This document shows, piece by piece, positions 7,217 through 13,980 of a stretch of DNA of 29,894 nt. The stretch is from a virus. The position numbers were made by a program, and so were the translations under genes. The notes under the pieces are model-generated. The model saw only the letters and a program-made list of their open reading frames with translations, had not been told where the DNA came from and made no database searches. The stretch spans positions 1-29,894 of IMG/VR virus record IMGVR_UViG_3300033571_000137, one strand, 5' to 3'. Numbering within the stretch: position 1 is the stretch's first letter; each line of letters opens with the position of its first letter.

Positions 7217-8563
7217 ATGTCAAAAGAAATCATTGAAAAACTGGACGCAATCGAAGCAACCAATGTTGCCAAGATTGAAGAAGTTACTAGCCAAACTCAA
7301 GCCGCTATCGAAGCCGCTAAAGCCGAGTTTGACGAAAAAGTGTCTGCATTGGAAGCTAAAGTTGCTTCTGTGCAAGCCCCCGCAATCATCAAAATCGCTA
7401 AAACAGTTCGCAGCGATGTGAACCGTTCTGTTAAAGAGCAACTGACTCAGTTCTACAAAGCCAACAACCGTGTGGAAAAAGAATTGAAGATGTTTGCCGA
7501 TGACAGCCAATATGATGCTTACTTGAAAGAAGCCTCTGCATTGACCGCTGGCGGTGATGGCAAAGGTGGTCGTACAGCGTATGACCCTACCTTTGTTGCT
7601 TTGCGTTTGGCTAACCCTATGCGCGGCATTTCTCGCACTGTGGCTACCGATGGTTCTAGCTATCAATTCCGTGTCAAAACTGGCAATGCTGGTGCTGCAT
7701 GGGGCTATAGCATCCAGAACAACGGTGCAACCACTACTGAAGACACAACAATTTGGCAATTGGTTTTGCAAGACTTGAACGTACAATTCCCAATCCGTAC
7801 TGCGGCATTGGACGATATTGACGGTCTGGAAGCAAACGTGGTTGACGATATGTTGGTTGAGTTTGCACAATCCGAAGCCCTGTCGATGATTCAAAACAAC
7901 GACCAAGCTGCACAATCTGCTGGCAACCCTTACGGCGGCACTAACGGCTTGCGCGGTCTTGACCAATACGCAGGTGCTAACAGCACTTACACTGGCGGTA
8001 CATCTTCCACAGCGGCATTTGGCACAACTGGCACTGGTTCCTCAAGCGGTTTGCACAGCTTGGCTACTTATGACCAATTGACTTCTAACGTCAACACTGT
8101 GGGCGCTAACGCAATCACATACAAAGACGTTATCAACACAATCTACGCCTTGCCACAACAATATTGGACTCCTAACACCAAATTCATGGTGAACCCAATC
8201 TTGGCACAAGCAATCCGTGGTCTGCAAGATACCAACGGTCGTCCAATCTTCAACTCTGTTGAATCATTGAACCCCGATGGCATCATTGGTCAGATGTTGG
8301 GCTTTGACGTTGTGATGAACAAGTATTTGGACAACCCATCGCAAGCTACAGTCGGTGCTGCTGGCACAACCAGCCTGTACCCAATGTATTTTGCTGATTG
8401 GTCGCGTTTCCACACAATCGTTGATCGTTTGAACATGGTTATGCGCCGTTACGACCAGACATTGCCAGGCTACATCACCTTCTTCGGTGAGAAGCGTTTG
8501 GCTACATCTGTGCGTGACCCTAACGCTGGTGTGCGCTACCGAAGCACAGGCACAGCAAACTAA
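7217..8563 (+). CDS. major capsid protein 1, HK97 fold, with delta domain
   Basis: This 448-residue shell protein begins with a charged, coiled-coil delta-like scaffold (about 1-104, rich in K/E/A). The HK97 core starts near EASALT (105-110) and continues with GGRT, LRLANPMR, a TGNA strand, QFPIRTAALDD, a spine helix (EFAQSEALSMIQNNDQA), GGTNGLRGL, ADWSRF near the end and EKRLATSVRDPNAG. A protease site just before the core (YLK/EAS) would mimic HK97 cleavage after a Lys; this is inference. The codon choice looks uniform and suited to high expression. A strong intrinsic terminator lies 10 bases after its stop. A paralogue follows at 9149-10177. Confidence 0.93.
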   Translation: MSKEIIEKLDAIEATNVAKIEEVTSQTQAAIEAAKAEFDEKVSALEAKVASVQAPAIIKIAKTVRSDVNRSVKEQLTQFYKANNRVEKELKMFADDSQYDAYLKEASALTAGGDGKGGRTAYDPTFVALRLANPMRGISRTVATDGSSYQFRVKTGNAGAAWGYSIQNNGATTTEDTTIWQLVLQDLNVQFPIRTAALDDIDGLEANVVDDMLVEFAQSEALSMIQNNDQAAQSAGNPYGGTNGLRGLDQYAGANSTYTGGTSSTAAFGTTGTGSSSGLHSLATYDQLTSNVNTVGANAITYKDVINTIYALPQQYWTPNTKFMVNPILAQAIRGLQDTNGRPIFNSVESLNPDGIIGQMLGFDVVMNKYLDNPSQATVGAAGTTSLYPMYFADWSRFHTIVDRLNMVMRRYDQTLPGYITFFGEKRLATSVRDPNAGVRYRSTGTAN

Positions 8564-8573
8564 AAATTGCCTT

Positions 8574-8605
8574 AAGGTGGGGGGAGAAATCCTCTCACCT
8601 TTTTT
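8574..8605 (+). terminator. strong rho-independent terminator after capsid gene 1
   Basis: A 12-bp stem runs from 8574-8585 to 8590-8601, with two G-U pairs (8580/8595 and 8582/8593), and encloses a GAAA tetraloop at 8586-8589. The 3' arm runs into a T tract (8600-8605). A GNRA loop plus a T tract is the classical intrinsic terminator design. It separates the highly expressed first capsid gene from the endonuclease ATG only 4 bases further on. Confidence 0.88.
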
Positions 8606-8609
8606 CAAG

Positions 8610-9152
8610 ATGTTTTATACATACATTCATTTTCGTAAAGATTCTGGAGTACCTTTTTATATAGGAAAAGGTCAAAATAATCGTCTTTTTACGAAAACGA
8701 AAAGAAATACATATTGGAAAAATATTGTAAAAAAACATGGATTTAATGCTGAAATTTGCAGTAATTGGAAAACAGAACATGAAGCGTTAGAGCATGAAAA
8801 ATTTTTAATTGCTTGTTTTAAGGATATTGGAATACCATTGGTAAACATGACAGATGGCGGTGAAGGAACATCTGGTTGGATTCCAAGTGAAGAATGGAGA
8901 AAGAAAAAAAGCAAATCACAAAAAGAAAATTTTGTGAATCCAATGTTGAATGAAAAAAGTAAAATTAAACAAATAAATTCAAGATTAGGAAAATCACATT
9001 CTGAACAACATAAGATAAATATTGGTAAAGCAAGTCTCGGAAACAAAAGTAGAACAGGCTTAAAAAATTCAGTTGCATCTAATTTAAAAAGAGCAATTAC
9101 CATGAAAGCAATTTGGGAAGCTAAAAAATTGTCCACCAAGGAAAAACCATGA
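8610..9152 (+). CDS. free-standing GIY-YIG homing endonuclease with NUMOD3 repeats
   Basis: This 180-residue protein opens with YTYIHF and FYIGKG, the two strands of the GIY-YIG nuclease, with R25, E63 (LEHEKFLI) and N79 (VNMTDGGEG) in the positions of the family's catalytic and structural residues. From about residue 90 there are NUMOD3-like DNA-binding repeats (SEEWRKKKSKSQ, GKSHSEQHKINIGKASLG). The gene is clearly more AT-rich than both neighbours, a sign of foreign origin. The ATG at 8610 is chosen because longer versions would read through the terminator and the capsid gene. There is no visible Shine-Dalgarno, and the start lies right after the terminator hairpin, so expression is probably low. 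Its stop overlaps the ATG of the second capsid gene. Confidence 0.88.
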   Translation: MFYTYIHFRKDSGVPFYIGKGQNNRLFTKTKRNTYWKNIVKKHGFNAEICSNWKTEHEALEHEKFLIACFKDIGIPLVNMTDGGEGTSGWIPSEEWRKKKSKSQKENFVNPMLNEKSKIKQINSRLGKSHSEQHKINIGKASLGNKSRTGLKNSVASNLKRAITMKAIWEAKKLSTKEKP

Positions 9153-10177
9153 CCATCACCGAAAACATCCTCACAGGCATTAAGCAAACACTAGAGACAG
9201 GCGATCAAGTCAAAATTGACTTACGCGAAGCGTCTGCAATCACAGGCTCTGGTAATGGGGTTGGTGGTCGCACTTATTTTGATGATGCATTTGCCGCTTT
9301 GCGTATTGCTAACCCAATTCGCAAATTTGCAAGGGTAATCCCTGCATCTGGTTCAAGCGTTCAGTTTGTAGCTAAGACGGGTAATGCCGCAAGCCCAACT
9401 AATCCTTGGACATACACTTTTACGCCTAACACTGGCTCGCCAGATACCGACACAAGCATTTGGCAGTTGCCAACTCGCGTGATCACGGCTCAATTGCCAA
9501 TCCGATCAGCGGTAATGTCTGATGTGAACTATTTGAACGAAACAATCGTAGAAGATTTGGCTATGGAATTTGCGTCTATTGAAGGCGCATCAATGGTTTT
9601 AAACAACGATCAAGCTGGTTCTGTAACCACTACAACAGGCGGTACAAACGGCTTGCGTGGCTTGAATTTCTACACAAGCGCGGCGGCTTCTGCTTATGGC
9701 ACAAGCGGCAACGCAATTACTGATGGCATACACTCAATTGCTACAGTGACACAAGGCGCGGCGGCTATTACGTATTCCGACCTTACTGACATGGCGCGTC
9801 TGTTCCCGCCACAGTATTGGAATTCGCCAAATGTGGCTTGGATGATGCACCCACAGACAATTCACAATTTGCGTAACCTTGGCGGCGCTGCTGTCATTAA
9901 ACAATTTGCTGAAGTTGGCGATGGCGATGGCGGTGCAGTCACGCATATGTTTGGATTCCCTGTTATTCCTAACTCCAACATAAGTTTGGTAGGTGCAGGT
10001 AATTTCAGCGTCTACTTGGCAGACTGGTCGCGCTTTATGACGATTGCCGATGTGGAAGAAATCACCGTTCAGGCAATGGAACAAACAACGCCTGGCTTTG
10101 TAACTTTATATGCTGAGAAGCGTTTAGTGTCAACTGTTCGTGACCCGTTTGCTGGTATTCGTTTAGTCGGGGTTTAA
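9149..10177 (+). CDS. major capsid protein 2, HK97 fold, no delta domain
   Basis: This 342-residue paralogue of the first capsid protein shares EASA(L/I)T, GGRT, LR.ANP.R, TGNA, PIR.A, E.A...NNDQA, GGTNGLRGL, AITY.D, QYW, GF.V, ADWSRF.TI and EKRL...VRDP.AG in the same order. It begins only 26 residues before the common core, whereas protein 1 has 104, so it lacks the delta scaffold. It resembles an already mature subunit and might form pentons, as T4 gp24 does beside gp23, or minor shell positions. A good ribosome site (AAGGA) precedes the ATG, which overlaps the endonuclease stop. No inactivating lesions are seen. Divergence is substantial, so the duplication is not recent. Confidence 0.92.
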   Translation: MTITENILTGIKQTLETGDQVKIDLREASAITGSGNGVGGRTYFDDAFAALRIANPIRKFARVIPASGSSVQFVAKTGNAASPTNPWTYTFTPNTGSPDTDTSIWQLPTRVITAQLPIRSAVMSDVNYLNETIVEDLAMEFASIEGASMVLNNDQAGSVTTTTGGTNGLRGLNFYTSAAASAYGTSGNAITDGIHSIATVTQGAAAITYSDLTDMARLFPPQYWNSPNVAWMMHPQTIHNLRNLGGAAVIKQFAEVGDGDGGAVTHMFGFPVIPNSNISLVGAGNFSVYLADWSRFMTIADVEEITVQAMEQTTPGFVTLYAEKRLVSTVRDPFAGIRLVGV

Positions 10178-10179
10178 TC

Positions 10180-10848
10180 ATGCCTGTTGACGCAATAGGC
10201 TACTTGAACTACGGAGCGCCTTCGCGCAATCCGTTTAACTACGCAAAGTTTGAACAGATTTCGCGTGATTCGGCAACGCCTTGGTTGACGATGGCAGAGA
10301 TAACTAACCAGTTAAACCTGTTTGACGATACCAGCCAAGACGATTACCTTTATGGCCTTGAATTGGCGACTAGACAAGCAATTGAGGATTACCTTGGGTT
10401 ATCTATCTTCCCTACCTCGTATCGCGTTTGGTACAACTCTGCCAGCTTGTATGGCGTTCCACTAACTCTGGATTTGCCAGAAGTTAGCCAGAACTTTAAC
10501 CCTACGCAAGCAGGTGTGACGATCAATGCGGTTAAGTATTGGACGCAAGGCACAATCCCTGTGCTGACAACGGTTTCTGCAAGCACTTACTATTACGACC
10601 CATCGGGTAATAAAGTAGTGTTGCAAACGCTGCCCACAGACTTAAATTCAAGCATGACAAGCCCTGTGTATTGTGAATACACAACGGCGGCAAACCCAAT
10701 CTCTAACTACCCTGTGGTCAAGCAAGCGGCATTGTTGTTATTGACGCATCTATACAACAACCGTAGCGAGACAACGGATAACCAGTTAAAGAGCATTCCG
10801 TTTGGCGTTTCTACTTTGCTTCGCCCGTACAAACCATTGGTGATGTAA
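10180..10848 (+). CDS. head-tail connector, gp6-like
   Basis: This 222-residue adaptor binds beneath the portal. The start of the core (TMAEITNQLNLFDDTSQDDYLYGLELATRQAIEDYLGLSIFPTSY) is the helical gp6-like connector signature, in which a DNA packaging/adaptor motif 'l..K.hL...d..D..l..li.aA...ie.yl' is followed by a beta-rich insertion. The C-terminal helix (VVKQAALLLLTHLYNNRSET) and the final PFGVSTLLRPYK are typical of the family's end. It follows the second capsid gene by two bases and is followed immediately by the head-closure gene. Confidence 0.88.
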   Translation: MPVDAIGYLNYGAPSRNPFNYAKFEQISRDSATPWLTMAEITNQLNLFDDTSQDDYLYGLELATRQAIEDYLGLSIFPTSYRVWYNSASLYGVPLTLDLPEVSQNFNPTQAGVTINAVKYWTQGTIPVLTTVSASTYYYDPSGNKVVLQTLPTDLNSSMTSPVYCEYTTAANPISNYPVVKQAALLLLTHLYNNRSETTDNQLKSIPFGVSTLLRPYKPLVM

Positions 10849-11193
10849 ATGGCAATTGCTCGCTTTGAAAATATCACCGTAAATAACTTAACCTTTGGGA
10901 AAAGTGATTTCGGTGAGCAAAGCACAACGCAGACCTTATGGTTTGCTACGCGCGCGCGTGTTCATTCTGTTGCTAACAATGTAAGGATTTCCGATAAATA
11001 TCGTGTTTATTCGGACATTGTTAACTTCACTTTGAACTACACGCCCAACACAAAAATGATGGTTGATAACCAAAACCTGTATTCAATTAATTGGCGCGGG
11101 TTTGATTGGCGTATTGATAATGTGCGGGAATCAGATGATCGCATGACGGTAACGATTCTTTGCGTTCGCAACGACCCTGTGGTGGCTGTCTAA
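10849..11193 (+). CDS. head closure / head-tail joining protein
   Basis: This is a 114-residue, mostly beta protein. The stretch LWFATRARVHSVANNVRISDKYRVYSDIVNFTLNYTPNTKMM followed by INWRGFDWRIDNVRESDDRMTVTILCVRN matches SPP1 gp16/HK97 gp7-type head closure proteins ('W.ar.....r.. ... y.I..v.n.......l...c'). It abuts the connector stop (TAA then ATG) and overlaps the next start by a base, and it occupies the standard position between connector and tail terminator. Confidence 0.75.
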   Translation: MAIARFENITVNNLTFGKSDFGEQSTTQTLWFATRARVHSVANNVRISDKYRVYSDIVNFTLNYTPNTKMMVDNQNLYSINWRGFDWRIDNVRESDDRMTVTILCVRNDPVVAV

Positions 11194-11609
11194 TGGCACA
11201 AATGAACCCCGTTCAGTATGGCAAAGCAATCCAGTATCAACTGGAACAGATCGTCACGCCTGTGCCTGTATATGCGGCTTTTAACCGCAACTTTGCAACG
11301 CAACCTAAGTTCATTACTTGGATGCTTCGCAATGTCCACCAACCTGTTTACACGGGTACATATCAATCCGTAAAAGGTATTGATACGCCAGTATTTCAAA
11401 TCTCAATATACACGCAAGCAATTGAAGATGGATTTACAATTTCAAATTCAATACTACAATCATTGCATGGATATAGCGGCTTGTTTGGAGGCGCTGTAAA
11501 CGGGTTCTATATTGCCAAGGCAGATGTGCAGTGGCTTTATAATTCATACGACAACACAGACAAATTGGCGCAGATTTTTCTGGATTGCACAATTGACGTA
11601 CCAACATAA
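11193..11609 (+). CDS. tail terminator / completion protein (gpU/DUF3168-like)
   Basis: This 138-residue protein is expected to cap the tail tube and join it to the head. The start at 11193 overlaps the preceding stop (TAATG) with GGTGG just upstream; an earlier in-frame ATG at 11160 lies inside the previous gene and is disfavoured. The pattern of an N-terminal helix (YGKAIQYQLEQIVTPVPVYAAF), a central VFQISIYTQ strand with A/G-rich helix, and a C-terminal strand describing QIFLDCTIDVP fits the DUF3168 and gpU fold. The assignment leans on gene order. A 35-base gap precedes the tube gene. Confidence 0.68.
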   Translation: MAQMNPVQYGKAIQYQLEQIVTPVPVYAAFNRNFATQPKFITWMLRNVHQPVYTGTYQSVKGIDTPVFQISIYTQAIEDGFTISNSILQSLHGYSGLFGGAVNGFYIAKADVQWLYNSYDNTDKLAQIFLDCTIDVPT

Positions 11610-11644
11610 GATAATTTCACAACTTTTTTTGAAGGAAAATCAAA

Positions 11645-12139
11645 ATGGCATTACCTACCAAAATCTTACCAGGCTTTTCAGCAACGCTGTACGCACAACC
11701 GTCAGCGACCCCAACGCCATTGACCGTTGCTAACCTTTCTGTTTACGCAAGCGTAAGCGCATTGGCTATCTCTGGCAACTTAGTGCCTGTAGAAGCAATC
11801 CCTGCATTTGGTCAAGATGATGCTGTTGCTTCTTTCGGTGTTGCTGGTTCGCGTCAGTCTGACAAAATCCCAACACAGTCTGCCCCAACAAGCATGACGA
11901 TCACTGCGGCTTGGAACCCAAGCGACACAGTTTTGTTGTTGTTGCGCGGCGATGCTTACAACGGCACTATTGATCGCACTTTCGTAATCTCTGCTACCGA
12001 TGGCACTGGAATTGTTAACTACGCTTTCAACGGTCGCGTGAGCCAGTGGCAAATCGACAGCCAGCCAGGTGCGGAAGCCAAAGTGACTTTCACAATCCAC
12101 CCTCGCGGCAACCAGTACGGCTGGACTGCAAGCACCTAA
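11645..12139 (+). CDS. major tail (tube) protein
   Basis: This 164-residue protein builds the stacked hexameric rings of the flexible tail tube. It is a beta-rich protein with an N-terminal segment (PTKILPGFSATLYAQ), a middle (SMTITAAWNPSD..LLLLRGD) and a C-terminal (NYAFNGRVSQWQIDSQPGAEAKVTFTIHPRG) typical of lambda gpV-type tube proteins. A good ribosome site, AAGGAAAA, is just upstream, as expected for an abundant protein. It is preceded by the longest gap in the connector region. Confidence 0.83.
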   Translation: MALPTKILPGFSATLYAQPSATPTPLTVANLSVYASVSALAISGNLVPVEAIPAFGQDDAVASFGVAGSRQSDKIPTQSAPTSMTITAAWNPSDTVLLLLRGDAYNGTIDRTFVISATDGTGIVNYAFNGRVSQWQIDSQPGAEAKVTFTIHPRGNQYGWTAST

Positions 12140-12140
12140 T

Positions 12141-12356
12141 ATGGCAGACCTTAAACAAGTGCTGGCAGAAATGACCAGCAGCTATGTTAGCCTTGATGTT
12201 TTGGCCCGAAGCCAGAACGTCAACGCTAATGATGTGGCAAAAGCAATCGCCAAGGCAGACCCCGATTCTGCTGAGATGGTTGCTTTGCAATCATTGGCTA
12301 AGTGGAATCCTGTGCAGGTAGCTGTGCAAGAGGAAACCCCTAAAGATGCAGATTAA
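12141..12356 (+). CDS. small hypothetical tail-region protein (71 aa)
   Basis: This short acidic, helical protein (ADLKQVLAEMTSSYVSLDVLARSQNVNANDVAKAIAKADP), which could be a winged or HTH-like bundle, starts one base after the tube stop. It resembles no family I recognise. The tight spacing, no-gap organisation and moderate length support it as real. A tail accessory or chaperone role is only positional. Confidence 0.6.
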   Translation: MADLKQVLAEMTSSYVSLDVLARSQNVNANDVAKAIAKADPDSAEMVALQSLAKWNPVQVAVQEETPKDAD

Positions 12357-12570
12357 AGACTCAAACGACTTGCTTGGCTTTCTTGTGAACCAAGCGGAAA
12401 CGGGAAACAAGCAATGGTTTGGGTTCTTGCAACAAAAGATTATCGGCATTACGTTGGCACACCAAATCGCAGCTAACCATGCCGATAAGCTAACACCAGA
12501 ACAAGTGGTGGATTACGTCATTGATTTAAACAACGAAATATTTAACCGCCTTATCAGCAAAAAATCATGA
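12346..12570 (+). CDS. small hypothetical tail-region protein (74 aa)
   Basis: This 74-residue, probably helical protein has a core FLVNQAETGNKQWFGFLQQKIIGITLAHQIAANHADKLTPEQVVDYVIDL. It overlaps the previous gene by 11 bases and the next by 4 (ATGA), which supports translation as part of the chain. The family is unknown. Similar small genes between tube and gp10-like proteins are seen in other siphophages. I cannot say what it does. Confidence 0.6.
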   Translation: MQIKDSNDLLGFLVNQAETGNKQWFGFLQQKIIGITLAHQIAANHADKLTPEQVVDYVIDLNNEIFNRLISKKS

Positions 12571-13130
12571 CAACCACAAAAGTCGAAGTAACTGGACTAA
12601 GCGATGCCTTGGCAGTCTTTGACGAACTTGCAGACGAGATTGGCGACAAGAAAGCTAGAAGCAAGGTTTTAGTTCCAGCAGCGCGGGAAGCTATGAAACC
12701 AGTTTTACAATCAGCTAGGATACTTGCACCTAAAGACACTGGCGACCTATCTAGGACGCTTCAGATAGAGGCTAGAAGGCCCAACAAGCGCGATCAGCGG
12801 TCTAAGTACGCAAGCCCAACAGATACCGTCATTGCTTTGGTAACAACTAAGGCTTTCCCTAAAAAGAAACGCAAAGAGTTTTACGAAGAAAACAAAGCCT
12901 TGTATGCGTCAGATACAAAAGCCTATAAAAAGAAATTTAAGGAATATGCCTTGTCAATTGGCTTTCCTTATGACGCAAGGGCAATAGCACAGGAGTTTGG
13001 GTCTGCACATAACGGAGCGCACCCATTCATGAGGCCAGCATTGGAGTCAAACGCTACTGCTGTGGCTAACAAACTTGGTGAGATAATCGGCAGACGCTGT
13101 GAGGAATTCAGAGCGAAAAACATGAAATAA
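12567..13130 (+). CDS. HK97 gp10-like neck/tail protein
   Basis: This is a 187-residue protein of the HK97 gp10 type, which helps head-tail joining or tail assembly. The signature is an N-terminal VEVTGLSDALAVFDELADEI..KKARSKVLVPAAREAM segment, then APKDTGDL, 'the P.dTG.L' motif that defines this family, a basic insertion, and HPFMRPALE near the end. It lies downstream of the tube gene, whereas in HK97 it precedes it; this is unusual. Overlaps the previous gene by 4 bases. Confidence 0.82.
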   Translation: MTTTKVEVTGLSDALAVFDELADEIGDKKARSKVLVPAAREAMKPVLQSARILAPKDTGDLSRTLQIEARRPNKRDQRSKYASPTDTVIALVTTKAFPKKKRKEFYEENKALYASDTKAYKKKFKEYALSIGFPYDARAIAQEFGSAHNGAHPFMRPALESNATAVANKLGEIIGRRCEEFRAKNMK

Positions 13131-13141
13131 CAGGAAAAAAC

Positions 13142-13624
13142 ATGACAAAACTAGCATCACTTCTTGGTAGCCAATACGAGAGCAAACGTAAAGGCTTGTT
13201 TATCCGTCAGTTTGAATTGGGCGGCTATACCTTCAAGGTCAAAGTGCCTACTGTGGCTGAATCAGACGCTATGTATGAGCGCATCCAAAGCCCCACAGAA
13301 AAGGCAATTGAAGAAGCCTATGCCGAGATCGCCAAGCCCCTTATGCAGTTCAAAGGTCAAGAGACTGAGGAATTTGTTTTCTTAGAAAATGACATTCTGG
13401 TCAATGGTCGGTCTTTGCGCGAGACTGCCAAAATGAAGCTGACAACGCAAAACAGGATTACCGAGTTTGTCAAACTGCTAATTCCAGAAGCAGAAGGCGA
13501 TTCGCTGTCTGACCTGACCTATAAAGAGATTGAGGAAGAATTCCCAATGTCGGTTCAGATCGCCCTGCTAGAAAAGATTTCAGAAGCTATCAGCCCAAGC
13601 TACAAGGAATCGCGGGGAAACTAA
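13142..13624 (+). CDS. tail assembly chaperone, gpG-like
   Basis: This 160-residue product is made by normal termination and is expected to hold the tape measure during tail assembly. Its position (between gp10-like and tape measure) and its acidic C-terminus fit lambda gpG. The start has AGGA upstream. The last codons are CGG GGA AAC TAA, so a slippery heptamer touches the stop codon, and a fraction of ribosomes should shift to the -1 frame to make a gpGT-like fusion (see the next entry). Sequence resemblance to gpG itself is limited; the frameshift architecture is the main support. Confidence 0.83.
   Translation: MTKLASLLGSQYESKRKGLFIRQFELGGYTFKVKVPTVAESDAMYERIQSPTEKAIEEAYAEIAKPLMQFKGQETEEFVFLENDILVNGRSLRETAKMKLTTQNRITEFVKLLIPEAEGDSLSDLTYKEIEEEFPMSVQIALLEKISEAISPSYKESRGN
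13615..13621 (+). other. programmed -1 ribosomal frameshift site (G GGA AAC)
   Basis: The heptamer reads G-GGA-AAC in the upstream frame, a canonical X-XXY-YYZ slippery site close to lambda's GGGAAAG. The stop TAA (13622-13624) follows directly. An AAGGA element at 13604-13608 lies 6 bases upstream, at a spacing where Shine-Dalgarno-like elements stimulate -1 shifts. The -1 frame is open from here to 13980. Confidence 0.85.
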
Positions 13625-13980
13625 TTGGCTCATTGAGGAAACAGGTCGAAATTGCAATGATCTTCAATGGGCATACACACGACACTTTGGCAGATATAGA
13701 CGATGTAACTATGTCTCAACTGCAAACCATGTATGCCGATGGGCTGGTTGGCAACAGTGGGGTTTTAGAGGTGCTTGGTACGCTGACCGCTGGCGTGTTT
13801 AATTACATGAGAGCGCCAAATTCTAGCCCTTATAAACTAGCCAACATTTTGGGTAATGCGTATGATTACATCTATCCACCATTGAGTGAGCAAGACAAAA
13901 AAGCATCTGTGAACAACAGTTTGCTTGCTTTTATGACACAAGCGCCAGGCTTCCAACAAGATAGGTTTAAACATGGCTAA
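13621..13980 (+). CDS. gpT-like part of the gpGT tail chaperone (made by -1 frameshift)
   Basis: After slipping, translation reads CTA at 13621 and continues 119 codons to the TAA at 13978-13980, giving a 279-residue fusion with the upstream protein. The frame is -1 relative to gpG, as required. The only separate start options are a TTG at 13633 or an ATG at 13657 with no good ribosome site, so independent translation is unlikely. The T part (FNGHTHDTLADIDDVTMSQLQ..) is acidic and helical. In lambda this domain binds the tail tube subunits while G binds tape measure. The stop overlaps the tape measure start. Confidence 0.8.
   Translation, partial: LIGSLRKQVEIAMIFNGHTHDTLADIDDVTMSQLQTMYADGLVGNSGVLEVLGTLTAGVFNYMRAPNSSPYKLANILGNAYDYIYPPLSEQDKKASVNNSLLAFMTQAPGFQQDRFKHG

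Noticed and set aside
7220-7966. 248-residue reverse-strand ORF opposite the first capsid gene
   Set aside because: It is antisense to a confidently assigned capsid gene, has Cys/Phe-rich shadow composition and no ribosome site.
8487-8609. Longer N-terminus for the homing endonuclease
   Set aside because: It would read through the end of the capsid gene and the terminator; the family starts at the MFYTYI segment.
7217-10177. Group I intron or intein in a split capsid gene
   Set aside because: Both capsid ORFs are complete at both ends with overlapping motifs, so the endonuclease is free-standing, not intervening.
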